This document shows, one piece after another, positions 15,770 through 25,449 of a DNA stretch of 64,000 nt (position 1 is the first letter of the stretch; every line of letters starts with the position of its first letter). The notes below the pieces were generated by a model that worked only from the letters and a program-made list of their open reading frames with translations, did not search any database and was not told the origin of the DNA. The position numbers were made by a program, and so were the translations under genes. The DNA is taken from the NCBI RefSeq assembly GCF_900258505.1, contig NZ_LT984895.1:1946928-2010927 (forward strand). The letters run 5' to 3'. This DNA comes from Brachybacterium timonense (GTDB lineage: Bacteria > Actinomycetota > Actinomycetes > Actinomycetales > Dermabacteraceae).

Positions 15770-17680
15770 ATGACACTCGATCAGCTCTCCGGCCTCGACA
15801 TCTCAGGCCTTCGACGCCTCGCCCGCACCACACCACGCCCAGACACCACTGCGTCCGGGAGTGAAGGGAAGGTGGCGGCGATCAGCTACCTGCGGGTCTC
15901 CACCAAGGACCAAGCCACCCGAAACGGGCTGGAAGAGGGCCTGTCGATCCCGGCCCAGCGCGAAGCCGCGCAGCGCAAGGCCGAACAGCTCGGTGCGGTC
16001 ATCGTCAAGGAGTTCATCGAGCCCGGCGAGTCAGCCAAGACCGCCCAACGACGCGCGCTCCAAGAGATGCTCGACTACGCCACCACGCACCCGGTGCGGT
16101 ACTGCATCATCAACAAGGTCGACCGCCTCGCCCGCAACCGGCTCGATGACGCCAAGATCCACGCCGCGCTGCGGGATGCGAACATCAGCCTGGTCTCAGT
16201 CACCGAGAACATCGACGAGACCCCCTCAGGGATGCTCATGCACGGCATCCTGGCCTCCATGGCCGAGTTCTACTCGCTGAACCTGGCCCAAGAAGTCCTC
16301 AAAGGCATGACCCAGAAGGCCGCGATCGGCGGCACCCCCACCAAAGCGCCTCTGGGCTACCTCAACGTCCGCACCACCGACGCCCAAGGACGCGAGTCCC
16401 GCGAGATCGAGATCGACCCCGAACGCGCCGACCTCATCCGCTTCGCCTTCACCGCCTACGCCACCGGGGACTGGTCCCTGTCCCGCCTGGCCAAAGAACT
16501 CACAGCCCGCGGCCTGACCACCCGACCCACCCCTTCGCAGCCCGCCAAACCAGTCACCACCACCGGGCTGCACAAGATCCTCACCAACCCCTACTACCAG
16601 GGCACCGTCACCTTCCGCGGCGTCACCTACGACGGCACCCACCAGCCCCTCGTCGACGCGGAGACGTGGCTGCGCGTCCAGACCAACCTGGACGCCAACA
16701 ACGCCCGTGGCGAACGGCCACAGAAGTACGACCACTACCTCAAAGGCACCCTGTACTGCGCCTGCGGAGCCAAGCTCATGATCGAACGCCCCCGCGACAA
16801 GGCCGGGGACCGCTACGAGTACTTCACCTGCTCCGGACGACGCCGCAAGACCACCCAATGCACTCGCTCCGCGATCCTTGCCGAACGCGCCGAAGCCGAG
16901 ATCGAACGCACCTACCAGCGCAACTCCCTGACCCAGACCCAGGCCGAGCACGTCCGGAAGGTCCTCAACGACGTATTCGACCAGCTCGAAGGATCCAGCG
17001 AGGACGAACGCAAGCTCCTGACCGCCCAGCGCAACAAGCTCGAAGCCGAACGCCTCAAACTCGTCCAAGCTCACTACGCCGACGCGATCCCACTCGACCT
17101 CCTCAAAAGCGAACAAGACCGCATCCGCGCCAGCCTCGACCAGATCACCACCCGGCTCGACAACCTCACCGACACCTACGCCGACGCCCGAACAGGCTTG
17201 GACCAGCTCACCGAACTCCTCGTCGACCTCGACGACCTCTACCACAAGTGCGAACCAGCCGAACGACGCATCCTCAACCGCGCCCTGTTCACCCGCATCA
17301 CCATCGACGACGAAGAGAACGCCACCTACACACCCGAGCAGACCACCGCCAGCATCCTCGCCCACACCAGCATCGACGCCCCGGCGCACGTCACCGCAGA
17401 AACAAAACTGCCCCGCCATCAGGCGGGGCAAGTTTCGATTTTCTCATCTTACGTGGAGCTAAGGGGATTCGAACCCCTGACCTCTTCCATGCCATGGAAG
17501 CGCGCTACCAACTGCGCCATAGCCCCGTGGGACCGCCTCCGTGCCTGTCGTGGGCTCGTCGGCGACTCATCGATGTTACATCCCGTGGCCTCTCAGCGGA
17601 AATCGGGAGCGAGGTTGTGTGACACCAACCTCATGAGCTGGCCGGTCGGGTCGCTGTGCACGGGCTCGAGATGCGAGTAG
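15770..17680 (+). CDS. Large serine recombinase (integrase) of the element
   Basis: Open frame of 636 residues. The resolvase/invertase domain begins at about residue 35, with catalytic Ser44 in YLRVSTKDQ and arginines in NKVDRLARNR. A recombinase domain spans about 190-300, and a zinc ribbon has C330, C332, C354 and C364. A long coiled coil runs from about 385 to 480. Large serine recombinases usually end near residue 540-560. Here the codon bias fades at about residue 543, and the frame then passes a hairpin and runs antisense through tRNA-Ala before stopping in the 3' end of the phosphatase gene. The last ~90 residues are therefore probably host-derived junction sequence. Confidence 0.9.
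   Translation: MTLDQLSGLDISGLRRLARTTPRPDTTASGSEGKVAAISYLRVSTKDQATRNGLEEGLSIPAQREAAQRKAEQLGAVIVKEFIEPGESAKTAQRRALQEMLDYATTHPVRYCIINKVDRLARNRLDDAKIHAALRDANISLVSVTENIDETPSGMLMHGILASMAEFYSLNLAQEVLKGMTQKAAIGGTPTKAPLGYLNVRTTDAQGRESREIEIDPERADLIRFAFTAYATGDWSLSRLAKELTARGLTTRPTPSQPAKPVTTTGLHKILTNPYYQGTVTFRGVTYDGTHQPLVDAETWLRVQTNLDANNARGERPQKYDHYLKGTLYCACGAKLMIERPRDKAGDRYEYFTCSGRRRKTTQCTRSAILAERAEAEIERTYQRNSLTQTQAEHVRKVLNDVFDQLEGSSEDERKLLTAQRNKLEAERLKLVQAHYADAIPLDLLKSEQDRIRASLDQITTRLDNLTDTYADARTGLDQLTELLVDLDDLYHKCEPAERRILNRALFTRITIDDEENATYTPEQTTASILAHTSIDAPAHVTAETKLPRHQAGQVSIFSSYVELRGFEPLTSSMPWKRATNCAIAPWDRLRACRGLVGDSSMLHPVASQRKSGARLCDTNLMSWPVGSLCTGSRCE
17410..17429. terminator. Bidirectional hairpin at the element-tRNA junction
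   Basis: Perfect 8-bp arms GCCCCGCC and GGCGGGGC with an ATCA loop, extended by one T-A pair. T-rich sequence follows in both directions (GTTTCGATTTTC on +, AGTTTTGTTTC on -). It can terminate both the integrase transcript and tRNA-Ala. It lies inside the extended integrase frame. Confidence 0.7.
17454..17526 (-). tRNA. tRNA-Ala (anticodon GGC)
   Basis: 73-nt cloverleaf. Acceptor arms GGGGCTA and TAGCTCC pair with one wobble; discriminator A. Anticodon stem CTTCC/GGAAG with loop ATGGCAT gives GGC. The T-loop GTTCGAATC is canonical. CCA is not encoded. It is the probable integration target of the conjugative element; its 3' end faces the integrase gene. Confidence 0.95.
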
Positions 17681-18243
17681 TGGCAGTTGCTCAGACCTGC
17701 CAGACCGCGGAAGCCGTGGGCATCCAAGCCCAACAGCTCGGTCACGCCCAGTGTGATCGCAGCGCCGTGGGCGACGATCAGCACCGTACGTCCCGGATTC
17801 GCCGCCACCGCCGTGCGGCAGGCGCGCGCCACGCGACCAGCGACTGCCTGACGATCCTCAACCTCAACACCCTCCACACGCCGATGCGCACGGAAATCGG
17901 CGTACTCGGCGGGCCAGGTCTGCGTGATCTCGTCAGGCGTGAGGCCCTCCCACGGACCAAAGCTCCGCTCCAGCAGGGCTTCATCGGTCGTAACGTCAAC
18001 CCCGATCGCCTGCCCCACCGCACACGCCGTGTCATGAGCGCGGCTCAGGGGCGATGCGATGATCACGTCGGGGCGCACCTGTTCCATCGCACGCGCGAGA
18101 CCTGCAGCCTGGTTGCGGCCAGTCTCGTTCAGCGCGATGTCGATCTGCCCCTGCAGTCGCCCCTCAGCGTTGTAGTCGGTCTGGCCGTGGCGTGCCAGCA
18201 GCAAGCGTGTGGTGCTGCGATGTCCGAGGGGTGCAGGTTTCAT
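17593..18243 (-). CDS. Histidine phosphatase, GpgP-like
   Basis: 216 residues from ATG 18243, which overlaps the rsfS stop as ATGA. The phosphoglycerate-mutase-fold signature LARHGQT contains phospho-acceptor His19, and VLIVAHG holds the second histidine. In mycobacteria the gene in this position, after nadD and rsfS, is gpgP (glucosyl-3-phosphoglycerate phosphatase). Synteny makes that the best guess, but other small-molecule phosphatases (cobalamin or generic PGM-like) share these motifs. The final bases overlap the extended integrase frame on the other strand. Confidence 0.85.
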   Translation of the reverse strand: MKPAPLGHRSTTRLLLARHGQTDYNAEGRLQGQIDIALNETGRNQAAGLARAMEQVRPDVIIASPLSRAHDTACAVGQAIGVDVTTDEALLERSFGPWEGLTPDEITQTWPAEYADFRAHRRVEGVEVEDRQAVAGRVARACRTAVAANPGRTVLIVAHGAAITLGVTELLGLDAHGFRGLAGLSNCHYSHLEPVHSDPTGQLMRLVSHNLAPDFR

Positions 18244-18647
18244 GACCGCTCCGAAGACTGGCCGGCGCCACCCCGTTCTGCGCCGTGGTTGATGTCCAGG
18301 TCCAGCACGGGGGCGTCGCGCCACAGCCGCTCCAGTGCATAGAAAGCACGATCTTCCGCATGCTGCACGTGCACCACGATGTCGCCGTAGTCGAGCAGCA
18401 CCCAGCGTGCGTCGCGCTCACCTTCCCGGCGCAGTGGCTTGCGGCTACGTTCCTTGAGCAGAGCCTCCTCGACGCCATCGACGATCGCGCTCACCTGTCT
18501 CTCGGAATCACCGCTGCACACGAGGAAGACGTCGGTGATGACAACCTGCTCGGAGACGTCGAGGCCGATCACCTCGGTGGCGAGTTTGTCGGCAGCACCC
18601 TGTGCTGCTACTCGGGCAAGATCGAGGGATTCGTCGGGGGCGCTCAC
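18240..18647 (-). CDS. rsfS: Ribosome silencing factor RsfS
   Basis: 135 residues from GTG 18647, with GGAGGA upstream. Family motifs VVITDVFLVCSG, R-Q-V-x-A-I, WVLLDYGDIVVHV and YALERLW are all present. RsfS binds ribosomal protein L14 and blocks subunit joining during starvation. It is coupled to the downstream phosphatase and follows nadD and an intervening membrane-protein gene, the standard actinobacterial order. The C-terminal ~15 residues beyond the conserved domain are Gly/Ser/Arg-rich. Confidence 0.95.
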   Translation of the reverse strand: MSAPDESLDLARVAAQGAADKLATEVIGLDVSEQVVITDVFLVCSGDSERQVSAIVDGVEEALLKERSRKPLRREGERDARWVLLDYGDIVVHVQHAEDRAFYALERLWRDAPVLDLDINHGAERGGAGQSSERS

Positions 18648-18708
18648 GCGGTCAGGTCCTCCACAGTGCGGTCGGCTCGAGCAGATCAGGGTCAGGCAGA
18701 TACAACGG

Positions 18709-19602
18709 TCACAGGTCCAGGGGCGGGGTCAGCACTGCTGCGGACCCCTCCAGCATGCTAGGCACGGCGTCGTCCACGGCGGCATGTGCCTGAGCAGGTC
18801 CCAGCACGCCGGTCAGCAGCAGCGCCACAAGTGCGATCACGCCAAGGGCAATCAACACCCACACCAGGATGACCGCGCCGCGGCCGCCACCCGATTCAGG
18901 CCGGTGCAGCACCTTGCCCTCGAAGCGTGGCGCCGGCCGCGGATCCGGTGCCTCGGTGACAGACAGCTCCCCCAGTTCCACACCGTCTGCATCGCGGCGG
19001 ATACCGCTCGCATCCGGGCCGGATGCTGGGGCAGCGGTGGGCGCTGGGGCGGAGACGCTGTTCGGGCTCGTTGCAGACGTGGCGGCCAATGAAGACGCTT
19101 CTGCGCGCTCAGGTGCCGAGGTATCTGGCGCAGTCTGCGCTGTGGCAGGCTCCGCCGCCGATGCAGGCTCATCCGCGGCCGGTGCACTGTCCGTGGCTGT
19201 ACGAACCACCCAGGTGGAGGTACCAGCCTGGGATGTCAGCACGTCGTCGGACGCACCGCGCGCAGGATCGGCAGATGGTTCACGCTCGGTGATCGGTTCG
19301 CTCTGGGTGGACTGCTCGAGGTCGGCAGGCGGCTCAGAGCGCTGGGGCTCCTCCGGCTGCGCCGACGGCACCGCAATCGGGACATCATCGGGGTCGACCA
19401 GCTCAATGATGCGAGCGCGCTTGCCGAACTTGCGCAGGCGCGGCATCGGCGTGTCCGCGCCGGGGGCAGCCACGGCCCCGCGGACCGTCGGCACACCAGT
19501 GGGGTCCGATGGGTCCGTCACAACGGCCAACGGCGCGGTCTCATCGACGGCGGCCCGACGTGCACGACGTCCGTGGCGCGCACCAGCGACGGGCTCACTC
19601 AT
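18709..19602 (-). CDS. Single-pass membrane protein with long acidic Ala/Pro-rich N-terminal region
   Basis: 297 residues from ATG 19602, overlapping the end of nadD by 8 bases. Residues 1-235 are low-complexity, rich in Ala, Pro, Ser, Glu and Thr, with a small basic motif near the start (RHGRRARRA) and another at [12 protein letters not shown]. One membrane helix lies at about 243-267 ([21 protein letters not shown]). The C-terminus is short and outside or periplasmic. It occupies the place between nadD and rsfS where many Micrococcales carry a poorly conserved membrane protein. No function is recognisable. Confidence 0.75.
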   Translation of the reverse strand: MSEPVAGARHGRRARRAAVDETAPLAVVTDPSDPTGVPTVRGAVAAPGADTPMPRLRKFGKRARIIELVDPDDVPIAVPSAQPEEPQRSEPPADLEQSTQSEPITEREPSADPARGASDDVLTSQAGTSTWVVRTATDSAPAADEPASAAEPATAQTAPDTSAPERAEASSLAATSATSPNSVSAPAPTAAPASGPDASGIRRDADGVELGELSVTEAPDPRPAPRFEGKVLHRPESGGGRGAVILVWVLIALGVIALVALLLTGVLGPAQAHAAVDDAVPSMLEGSAAVLTPPLDL

Positions 19603-20203
19603 CACCGTCACCTCCTGTGTACAGGGCGTACTTGTTGATGTACTGCACCACACCGTCCGGCACCAAATACCACACCGGCGAGCCCGCAGACACACGGTTA
19701 CGGCAGTCCGTGGAGCTGATCGCCATGGCCGGCACCTCGATCAGTGTGGCGCGACCGGTCGGGACACCCGACGTGTCCAGATCATGCCCCGGCCGCGTCA
19801 CCCCCACAAAATGGGCGAGCTCGAACATCTCCTCGGTGTCCTTCCACGTGAGGATGGACTGCAGAGCGTCGGCACCGGTGATGAAGAACAGATCAGCGTC
19901 AGGATGCAGAGCGGTCAGATCACGCAGCGTATCGATCGTGTACGTCGGCCCCGGGCGGTCAATGTCCACACGGGACACGGTGAACACCGGGTTCGCGGCA
20001 GTGGCCACGACCGTCATCAGATAGCGGTGCTCGGGATCGGAGATCTTCCGATCCCCCTTCTGCCACGGGCGTCCCGTCGGCACGAAGATGACCTCATCCA
20101 AGCCGAACACGCTCTGCACCTCACTGGCCGCCACAAGGTGGCCATGGTGAATCGGGTCGAAGGTGCCACCCATCACCCCGAGTCGGCGTCGCTGATCCTG
20201 CAC
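19595..20203 (-). CDS. nadD: Nicotinate-nucleotide adenylyltransferase
   Basis: 202 residues from GTG 20203; the longer frame overlaps the upstream gene. The nucleotidyltransferase signature [11 protein letters not shown] (residues 12-22) and the C-terminal ISSTDCR motif are present. It makes deamido-NAD from nicotinate mononucleotide and ATP in NAD synthesis. It sits between the small membrane protein (six bases away) and the Ala/Pro-rich membrane protein. Total length and motif placement are normal for the family. Confidence 0.95.
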   Translation of the reverse strand: MQDQRRRLGVMGGTFDPIHHGHLVAASEVQSVFGLDEVIFVPTGRPWQKGDRKISDPEHRYLMTVVATAANPVFTVSRVDIDRPGPTYTIDTLRDLTALHPDADLFFITGADALQSILTWKDTEEMFELAHFVGVTRPGHDLDTSGVPTGRATLIEVPAMAISSTDCRNRVSAGSPVWYLVPDGVVQYINKYALYTGGDGDE

Positions 20204-20208
20204 GGTGC

Positions 20209-20394
20209 TCAGCGGTCGGCGTGCTCGTCGGCGGCTTGCGAGTTCTTCTTGGGCTGGTTGAGTCCGCTGGCAAGCCAGGTGATCCCGTACAGGCTCAGGA
20301 GGATCACGAAGGTGCCGATGCCGACGAGGTAGGGCGGCACGCCCCCCGCGGCGTGGGCGCCGCCCTCGGCGAGGATCAGGAACTGCTCGGTCAT
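20209..20394 (-). CDS. Small membrane protein upstream of nadD
   Basis: 61 residues from ATG 20394. One hydrophobic helix lies at about residues 20-43 ([20 protein letters not shown]), followed by a polar tail with [12 protein letters not shown]. Small proteins of this kind occur between proA and nadD in related actinobacteria; no function is known. The stop is five bases before the nadD start, so the two are likely cotranscribed. Confidence 0.7.
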   Translation of the reverse strand: MTEQFLILAEGGAHAAGGVPPYLVGIGTFVILLSLYGITWLASGLNQPKKNSQAADEHADR

Positions 20395-20466
20395 CTGAAG
20401 AGGCCTTTCGACGGTGACTGCCCGCCATTGTCCCACAGCGGGCACGGCTCGCGGATCACGGCGTGC

Positions 20467-21792
20467 TCACAGTCGCACGTGCCCTTCTCCCTCCACGATC
20501 CACTTCGTGGTGGTCATCTCTGCAAGGCCCATCGGGCCGCGCGCATGCAGCTTCTGGGTGGAGATGCCGATCTCTGTTCCGAAGCCGAACTCGCCGCCGT
20601 CGGAGAAACGCGTGGAGGCATTCACCATGACCACCGCGGAATCCACCTCACGCAGGAATGTCTCTCGCGACGCGAGATCACGCGTGAGGATCGACTCGGT
20701 GTGACCACTCGAGTACCGCCGGATATGGGAGATAGCCTCATCGAGGCTGTCGACAACACGCACGGCGAGGTCCAGCGCGAGGTATTCGTTCTCCCAATCC
20801 TCCGGCGTCGCTGGCACGACGCGAGCATCCGGCGCTTCCTGCGCGAACACCGCGGCGGCAGCATCGTCAGCGTGAAGGGTGACGTCATGGTCCGCAAGCG
20901 CCTGGCCGACGGGGCCGAGCACACCGGTCGCATCACGGTGCACCAAGAGGGTCTCGAGGGCATTGCAGACACCGATCCGCTGTGTCTTCGCGTTCACGAT
21001 GATGTCCACGGCCTGGTCGCGGTCCGCGCTCGCATCGACCACGATGTGGGTGTTGCCGGTGCCCGTCTCGATCACGGGCACCGTCGAGTTCTCGACCACG
21101 CGGCGAATCAGGCCAGCTCCCCCACGCGGGATCAACACATCCACGAGTCCGCGAGCGCGCATCAGCGCATCGACCCCATCACGGCCGTGCGCGTCAATGC
21201 CCACGACCAGGTCCGAAGGAAGACCGAGCCCGGTCAGCGCCTCGCGGAGCACCGCGATGATCGCCGTATTCGAGTGCAGGGCCGCCGATCCGCCGCGCAG
21301 CACCACAGCGCTGCCCGCCTTCAGGGCGAGGCCTGCCGCATCAACGGTCACGTTCGGCCGCGCCTCATACACCATGCCGATCACGCCAAGGGGGACGCGG
21401 ATCTGCTGCAGACGAAGCCCGTTGGGCAGTATCCGGCCCTGCACCACCTCACCCACCGGGTCCGGTAGTGCCGCGGTATCCCGCAGCTGACCAGCGATCC
21501 CCGCGAGGCGATCAGCGTCCAGAGCGAGCCGGTCTCGCAGGCCCGCCGCGATGCCCTGCTCGTCGGCTGCAGCACAATCACGTGCGTTCGCCTCGAGGAT
21601 CGTGTCGGTGGAATCGAGCAGAGCCTGCGCCATCGCCTCCATGGCCTGATCCTTCTGTTGGCGATTCAGGCGGGCGAGCGCGGGCTGGGCCTCACGGGCT
21701 GCCTTCGCAGCAGCGTGGACGGCGGTGGTGGTGCGGTCGGTCGAGGCGCGGTGCGCGCGTCGACGCGGCGCGGACGGGGTCGATTCGCTCAT
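20467..21792 (-). CDS. proA: Gamma-glutamyl phosphate reductase
   Basis: 441 residues. An aldehyde-dehydrogenase-fold enzyme that reduces gamma-glutamyl phosphate with NADPH, the second step of proline synthesis. Family motifs include [17 protein letters not shown], the glycine-rich [11 protein letters not shown] and the catalytic Cys276 in [10 protein letters not shown]. The N-terminal 20 residues are basic and non-conserved. It follows proB by nine bases, so the two enzymes of the labile intermediate are made together. Confidence 0.97.
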   Translation of the reverse strand: MSESTPSAPRRRAHRASTDRTTTAVHAAAKAAREAQPALARLNRQQKDQAMEAMAQALLDSTDTILEANARDCAAADEQGIAAGLRDRLALDADRLAGIAGQLRDTAALPDPVGEVVQGRILPNGLRLQQIRVPLGVIGMVYEARPNVTVDAAGLALKAGSAVVLRGGSAALHSNTAIIAVLREALTGLGLPSDLVVGIDAHGRDGVDALMRARGLVDVLIPRGGAGLIRRVVENSTVPVIETGTGNTHIVVDASADRDQAVDIIVNAKTQRIGVCNALETLLVHRDATGVLGPVGQALADHDVTLHADDAAAAVFAQEAPDARVVPATPEDWENEYLALDLAVRVVDSLDEAISHIRRYSSGHTESILTRDLASRETFLREVDSAVVMVNASTRFSDGGEFGFGTEIGISTQKLHARGPMGLAEMTTTKWIVEGEGHVRL

Positions 21793-21801
21793 GGGGAAAG
21801 G

Positions 21802-22974
21802 CTACGGCTCCGACTTGGGCCGCGATAGCAGCACGAGGTGATCGCGGTGAACAGCTGGGCGGCGATACCTCTCCCCCAGCGTCTCGCGCAACGACGCCGA
21901 GTCATGCCCCTGCATCGTGCGCAACTCTTCGCTGCTGAAGTTCACCAGACCGCGCGCGATGACCTGCCCGCCTGGCGACGCGATATCAATGGGGACACCG
22001 GCAGGGAAGGCGCCCTCCACCTCCTTCACCCCGACGGCGAGCAGGGAACGTCGGCGGCTGCGCAGAGCAGCGGCAGCGCCCTCATCCACATGCAGGGTGC
22101 CCGCGCCGCGGGTCGCGAACCGCAGCCACACCAGGCGTGATCGCCGTCGGCCGTGATGCGCGGGGAAGAAGGTGCCCACGACAGCTCCGTCCAGTGCAGA
22201 AGCGAACAGATCAGCCCGGGTGAGCATCGTGGCGGTGCCGGTGCTGGCCGCGAGATGCGCGGCCGACAGCTTCGTGACCATGCCACCGGTGCCGACCTTC
22301 GATCCGACATCACCAATACTCACCCCCTCGAGAGCATCGATGTCCGGAACCACATCGATCCGTCGGGCGCCAGGGTCGCGCGGCGGCGCCGTGTACAGCG
22401 CGTCCACGTCGGTGAGCAGCACCAGTAAGTCTGCGCCGAGCAGCTGCGCAACCAGGGCAGCGAGCCGGTCGTTATCGCCGAAACGAATCTCGTGCGTGGC
22501 TGTGGTGTCGTTCTCGTTGATCACCGGGACAGTGCCCAGCTCGAGCAGAGACTCCAGGGCGCTGCGCACATTCGCATAGGTCTCCGGATGGATCACGTCG
22601 GCTTCGGTGAGCAACACCTGCCCGGTGAGCAGATTGTGCTCGGCGAAGGCTCGCGACCAGGCCCCGGCGAGCACCACCTGCCCGATGCTCGCGGCTGCTT
22701 GCTGCAACGGCACGTCTCGGGGGCGTTCATCCAAACCCAGCTCGCCCAGAGCCGCCGCAATCGCGCCCGAGGAGACGATCACCGCCTGCACGCCGCCAGT
22801 GATCAGCCCGGAGACCGTTGTCGCGATCGCCCGAATCCGCTGCTCATCGAGCTGGCCGCTCGGGTGGGTCAGGCTCGACGAACCGATCTTGACGACGATG
22901 CGGCGCGCAGACGCGATATCGGATCGTCCCTGCAGCCGGAGCGGCTGGCGGGGTCCCGCCGCATGCGTGCTCAC
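21802..22974 (-). CDS. proB: Glutamate 5-kinase
   Basis: 390 residues from GTG 22974 (GTGA overlap with the obgE stop). Amino-acid-kinase domain at about residues 20-275: [21 protein letters not shown]-like [15 protein letters not shown] and the loop [12 protein letters not shown]-terminal PUA domain covers about 295-375. The enzyme makes gamma-glutamyl phosphate and is normally inhibited by proline through this architecture. Residues 1-22 are a non-conserved extension. Confidence 0.96.
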   Translation of the reverse strand: MSTHAAGPRQPLRLQGRSDIASARRIVVKIGSSSLTHPSGQLDEQRIRAIATTVSGLITGGVQAVIVSSGAIAAALGELGLDERPRDVPLQQAAASIGQVVLAGAWSRAFAEHNLLTGQVLLTEADVIHPETYANVRSALESLLELGTVPVINENDTTATHEIRFGDNDRLAALVAQLLGADLLVLLTDVDALYTAPPRDPGARRIDVVPDIDALEGVSIGDVGSKVGTGGMVTKLSAAHLAASTGTATMLTRADLFASALDGAVVGTFFPAHHGRRRSRLVWLRFATRGAGTLHVDEGAAAALRSRRRSLLAVGVKEVEGAFPAGVPIDIASPGGQVIARGLVNFSSEELRTMQGHDSASLRETLGERYRRPAVHRDHLVLLSRPKSEP

Positions 22975-24503
22975 GAGGGGTCATCCTCCCGAGCCGGATC
23001 CGTCCAATGACCATCACGCCGCTCTTGCTCCATCGCGGCCAGCCGCTGCATGCGGGCGGCTGTGCGTTCGCGCTGCTGCTCGCGTTTCTCCTCGCGCGTC
23101 GGGCGCAGACGCTCCTCCAGGCGGGCATCGGTGCCGCGGGCACCCAGCAGCTCGGCGCCGCCGATCATCGTCGGCTCCCAGTCGAACACCACGGCGTCTG
23201 CCCCCGGCCCGATGAGCACGGTATCGCCAGCATGGGCGCCGACGCGGTACAGCTCCTCCTCGACACCAAGCTTGGCGAGTCGATCCGCGAGGTAGCCGAC
23301 GGCTTCATCATTGGCGAAGTCGGTCTGGCGCACCCACCGTTCGGGTTTGTCGCCCTGAACACGGTACGCAGTCGCGCCATCAAACTGCTCGGGGATCACC
23401 TGGAAGTCTCCATCGTTCTCGGCGCGGGGCGTGATCACGATCGGCGCTACCTTCGGTTCCGGCAGCCGAGCTCGAGCCTCGTCCACAAGCCTGCCCAATA
23501 GATAGGACAGCTCCCGCAGGCCCTTATGGGACACAGCCGAGACCTCGAGCACCGGCAGGCCACGTTCCGCGAGCTGATCGGCCACCATCTGCGCCATATC
23601 CTCACCGTCGGGCAGATCGGTCTTATTCAGGACGATCACCGTGGGCCGCTCCAGCAGCGGCACACGTTCTGCGGCCTCTTCATCCAGCCGCTCGGCGTAG
23701 GCCGCAAGCTCCGCCTCGATCGTGGAAAGGTCGCTCACGGGATCGCGGTCCGATTCCATCGCTGCAGCGTCAATCACGTGGACGATCACATGGCACCGCT
23801 CGATATGTCGCAGAAAGTCGAGTCCGAGGCCCTTACCTGCGGCGGCGCCGGGAATCAGGCCGGGCACATCGGCCACGGTGTACCGATAGTGACCTGCCTC
23901 CACCACGCCGAGGTTCGGCACGAGTGTTGTGAAGGGGTAGTCGGCGATCTTGGGTCGTGCCGCGCTAAGGGCAGCGATGAGCGAGGACTTGCCAGCACTC
24001 GGGTAGCCGACGAGGGCGACATCCGCCACGGACTTCAGCTCGAGCACAAGGGTGCGCTCCTGACCGGGCTCGCCGAGCAGCGCGAAACCCGGTGCCTTGC
24101 GCTTGGCAGAGGCGAGGGCCGCATTGCCCAGGCCGCCAGTACCACCGCGAGCAGCGACGAACCGGGTGCCGATCCCGACCATGTCCGCGAGCACACGGCC
24201 GTCCTCGGTTTTCACCACGGTGCCGTCCGGGACACGCAGCACCAGATCCTCGCCGCGGGCGCCGTGGCGCAGGTCACCCTTGCCGAAGCCACCGGACTGC
24301 GCGCGCTGGTGCGGTTTGTGGTGGTAGGTCAGCAGCGTGGTGGTGGAGGCGTTGACCTCCAGGATCACGTCCCCGCCGCGGCCACCGTCTGCTCCGTCGG
24401 GGCCAGCCAGCGGCTTGAACTTCTCGCGCCGGATCGAGGCGGCGCCGTGCCCGCCGTTGCCTCCGGCCACATGCAGTACGACACGGTCGACGAACTCAGC
24501 CAT
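22971..24503 (-). CDS. obgE: GTPase Obg (CgtA)
   Basis: 510 residues from ATG 24503 with GGAGGAGA upstream. The Gly-rich Obg fold spans about residues 1-158 ([26 protein letters not shown]). The G domain follows with Walker [10 protein letters not shown] (Lys172), [10 protein letters not shown] and NKTD. A C-terminal OCT domain (about 350-425) and a basic Arg/Glu tail complete the actinobacterial form. Involved in 50S assembly and stress control. Follows rplU and rpmA, the usual order, and is coupled to proB. Confidence 0.97.
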   Translation of the reverse strand: MAEFVDRVVLHVAGGNGGHGAASIRREKFKPLAGPDGADGGRGGDVILEVNASTTTLLTYHHKPHQRAQSGGFGKGDLRHGARGEDLVLRVPDGTVVKTEDGRVLADMVGIGTRFVAARGGTGGLGNAALASAKRKAPGFALLGEPGQERTLVLELKSVADVALVGYPSAGKSSLIAALSAARPKIADYPFTTLVPNLGVVEAGHYRYTVADVPGLIPGAAAGKGLGLDFLRHIERCHVIVHVIDAAAMESDRDPVSDLSTIEAELAAYAERLDEEAAERVPLLERPTVIVLNKTDLPDGEDMAQMVADQLAERGLPVLEVSAVSHKGLRELSYLLGRLVDEARARLPEPKVAPIVITPRAENDGDFQVIPEQFDGATAYRVQGDKPERWVRQTDFANDEAVGYLADRLAKLGVEEELYRVGAHAGDTVLIGPGADAVVFDWEPTMIGGAELLGARGTDARLEERLRPTREEKREQQRERTAARMQRLAAMEQERRDGHWTDPAREDDPS

Positions 24504-24527
24504 GGGTCTCCTCCCCGCGGGAACGGT

Positions 24528-24560
24528 TCGAGGGGCGGAGCGCTGGGCTCCGCCCCTCGA
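24528..24560 (-). terminator. Strong hairpin between rpmA and obgE
   Basis: A perfect 14-bp stem, TCGAGGGGCGGAGC (24528-24541) with its complement (24547-24560), encloses a five-base loop. No T-run follows on the - strand, so it may act as a partial attenuator, lowering obgE-proBA relative to the ribosomal protein genes, or as an mRNA stabiliser. Confidence 0.5.
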
Positions 24561-24600
24561 GGCAAGCTGTGCGTCCCGGCAGGTTCAGCCGGGGCGGTGG

Positions 24601-24855
24601 TCAGGCGCTGGCGACAACGCTGACGACGCGACGGTCGCGCTTGCGACCGAACTCCACCGTGCCCGCGGTCAGCGCGAACAGGGTGTCGTCGTTGCCGCGA
24701 CCCACGCCGTCACCGGGGTGGATGCGGGTGCCGCGCTGACGCACGATGATCTCGCCCGCGCCGACCTGCTGGCCGCCGAAGCGCTTGACGCCCAGGCGCT
24801 GCGCATTGGAGTCGCGGCCGTTCTTCGAGGAGCTCACGCCCTTCTTTGATGCCAT
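24601..24855 (-). CDS. rpmA: 50S ribosomal protein L27
   Basis: 84 residues beginning [16 protein letters not shown], the bacterial form that needs no N-terminal processing. [19 protein letters not shown] and [16 protein letters not shown] are diagnostic. Contacts tRNA in the peptidyl-transferase centre. Lies between rplU and obgE; the gap from rplU is 40 bases. Confidence 0.98.
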   Translation of the reverse strand: MASKKGVSSSKNGRDSNAQRLGVKRFGGQQVGAGEIIVRQRGTRIHPGDGVGRGNDDTLFALTAGTVEFGRKRDRRVVSVVASA

Positions 24856-24895
24856 GTCGGAACCTTCTCTCGTTCTCGCCTGTGTGGGGGCTCGC

Positions 24896-25204
24896 TCAGG
24901 CGATGCCCGTGATCTTGAGCCGGGTCAGCTCCTGGCGGTGACCCTGGCGCTTCTTGTAGCCGGTCTTGTTCTTGTACCTCAGGATGCGGATCTTGGGGCC
25001 GCGCTCGGCACCCTCGATCTCGGCGCTGACCTTCACCTTGGCGAGATCGGCCTGAGCGGAGGTGACCTTGTCGCCATCCACAACCAGCACGGGGGCGAGC
25101 TCGACGGTGTCGCCCGCCTCGCCGGTCACGCGGTTGACCACGATGGTGTCGCCCACCGACACCTTCTCCTGACGACCGCCTGCGCGGACGATTGCGTACA
25201 CCAC
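24896..25204 (-). CDS. rplU: 50S ribosomal protein L21
   Basis: 102 residues from GTG 25204, with GGAG eight bases upstream; longer reading frames lack coding signal. The start [19 protein letters not shown], the [20 protein letters not shown] block and the end LTRLKITGI are typical. First gene of the rplU-rpmA-obgE-proB-proA run. Confidence 0.97.
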   Translation of the reverse strand: MVYAIVRAGGRQEKVSVGDTIVVNRVTGEAGDTVELAPVLVVDGDKVTSAQADLAKVKVSAEIEGAERGPKIRILRYKNKTGYKKRQGHRQELTRLKITGIA

Positions 25205-25366
25205 GTCACTGCTCCATCTTGATCGGATCTGCTGCTGTCGCCGCTCACGCACCGGTCCGGACCGCGCACCAGCGACCGTCAACCATTCCGGCGATGCCGG
25301 ACGGGAGGCGCGGTCGCGCAGAGCTCCGGGCGAGCACGACGTACGGCGCGTTCTGCGCCAGGGGGT

Positions 25367-25396
25367 AGCTTACGGTTCCCGACGGGCCCGGGTCAA
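25367..25396 (-). promoter_or_regulatory. Probable promoter of rplU-rpmA-obgE
   Basis: On the - strand, TTGACC (complement of 25391-25396) and TAAGCT (complement of 25367-25372) are 18 bases apart, a good housekeeping sigma-factor promoter. The transcript would have a leader of about 150 nt before the rplU start, which could carry regulation by a ribosomal protein. Confidence 0.55.
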
Positions 25397-25449
25397 CCGA
25401 TTCGAGTGCTGCGACCAGCACCGATGGCGCGATCTAGCTGTGGAACTGG

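Noticed and set aside
17454-17680. C-terminal ~75 residues of the integrase frame as a true protein domain
   Set aside because: The peptide ELRGFEPLTSS and onward is the well-known antisense translation of a tRNA gene, so it is junction sequence rather than an evolved domain.
18869-20332. 487-residue + strand open frame opposite the nadD region
   Set aside because: It spans several genes on the other strand with known motifs and has no domain of its own.
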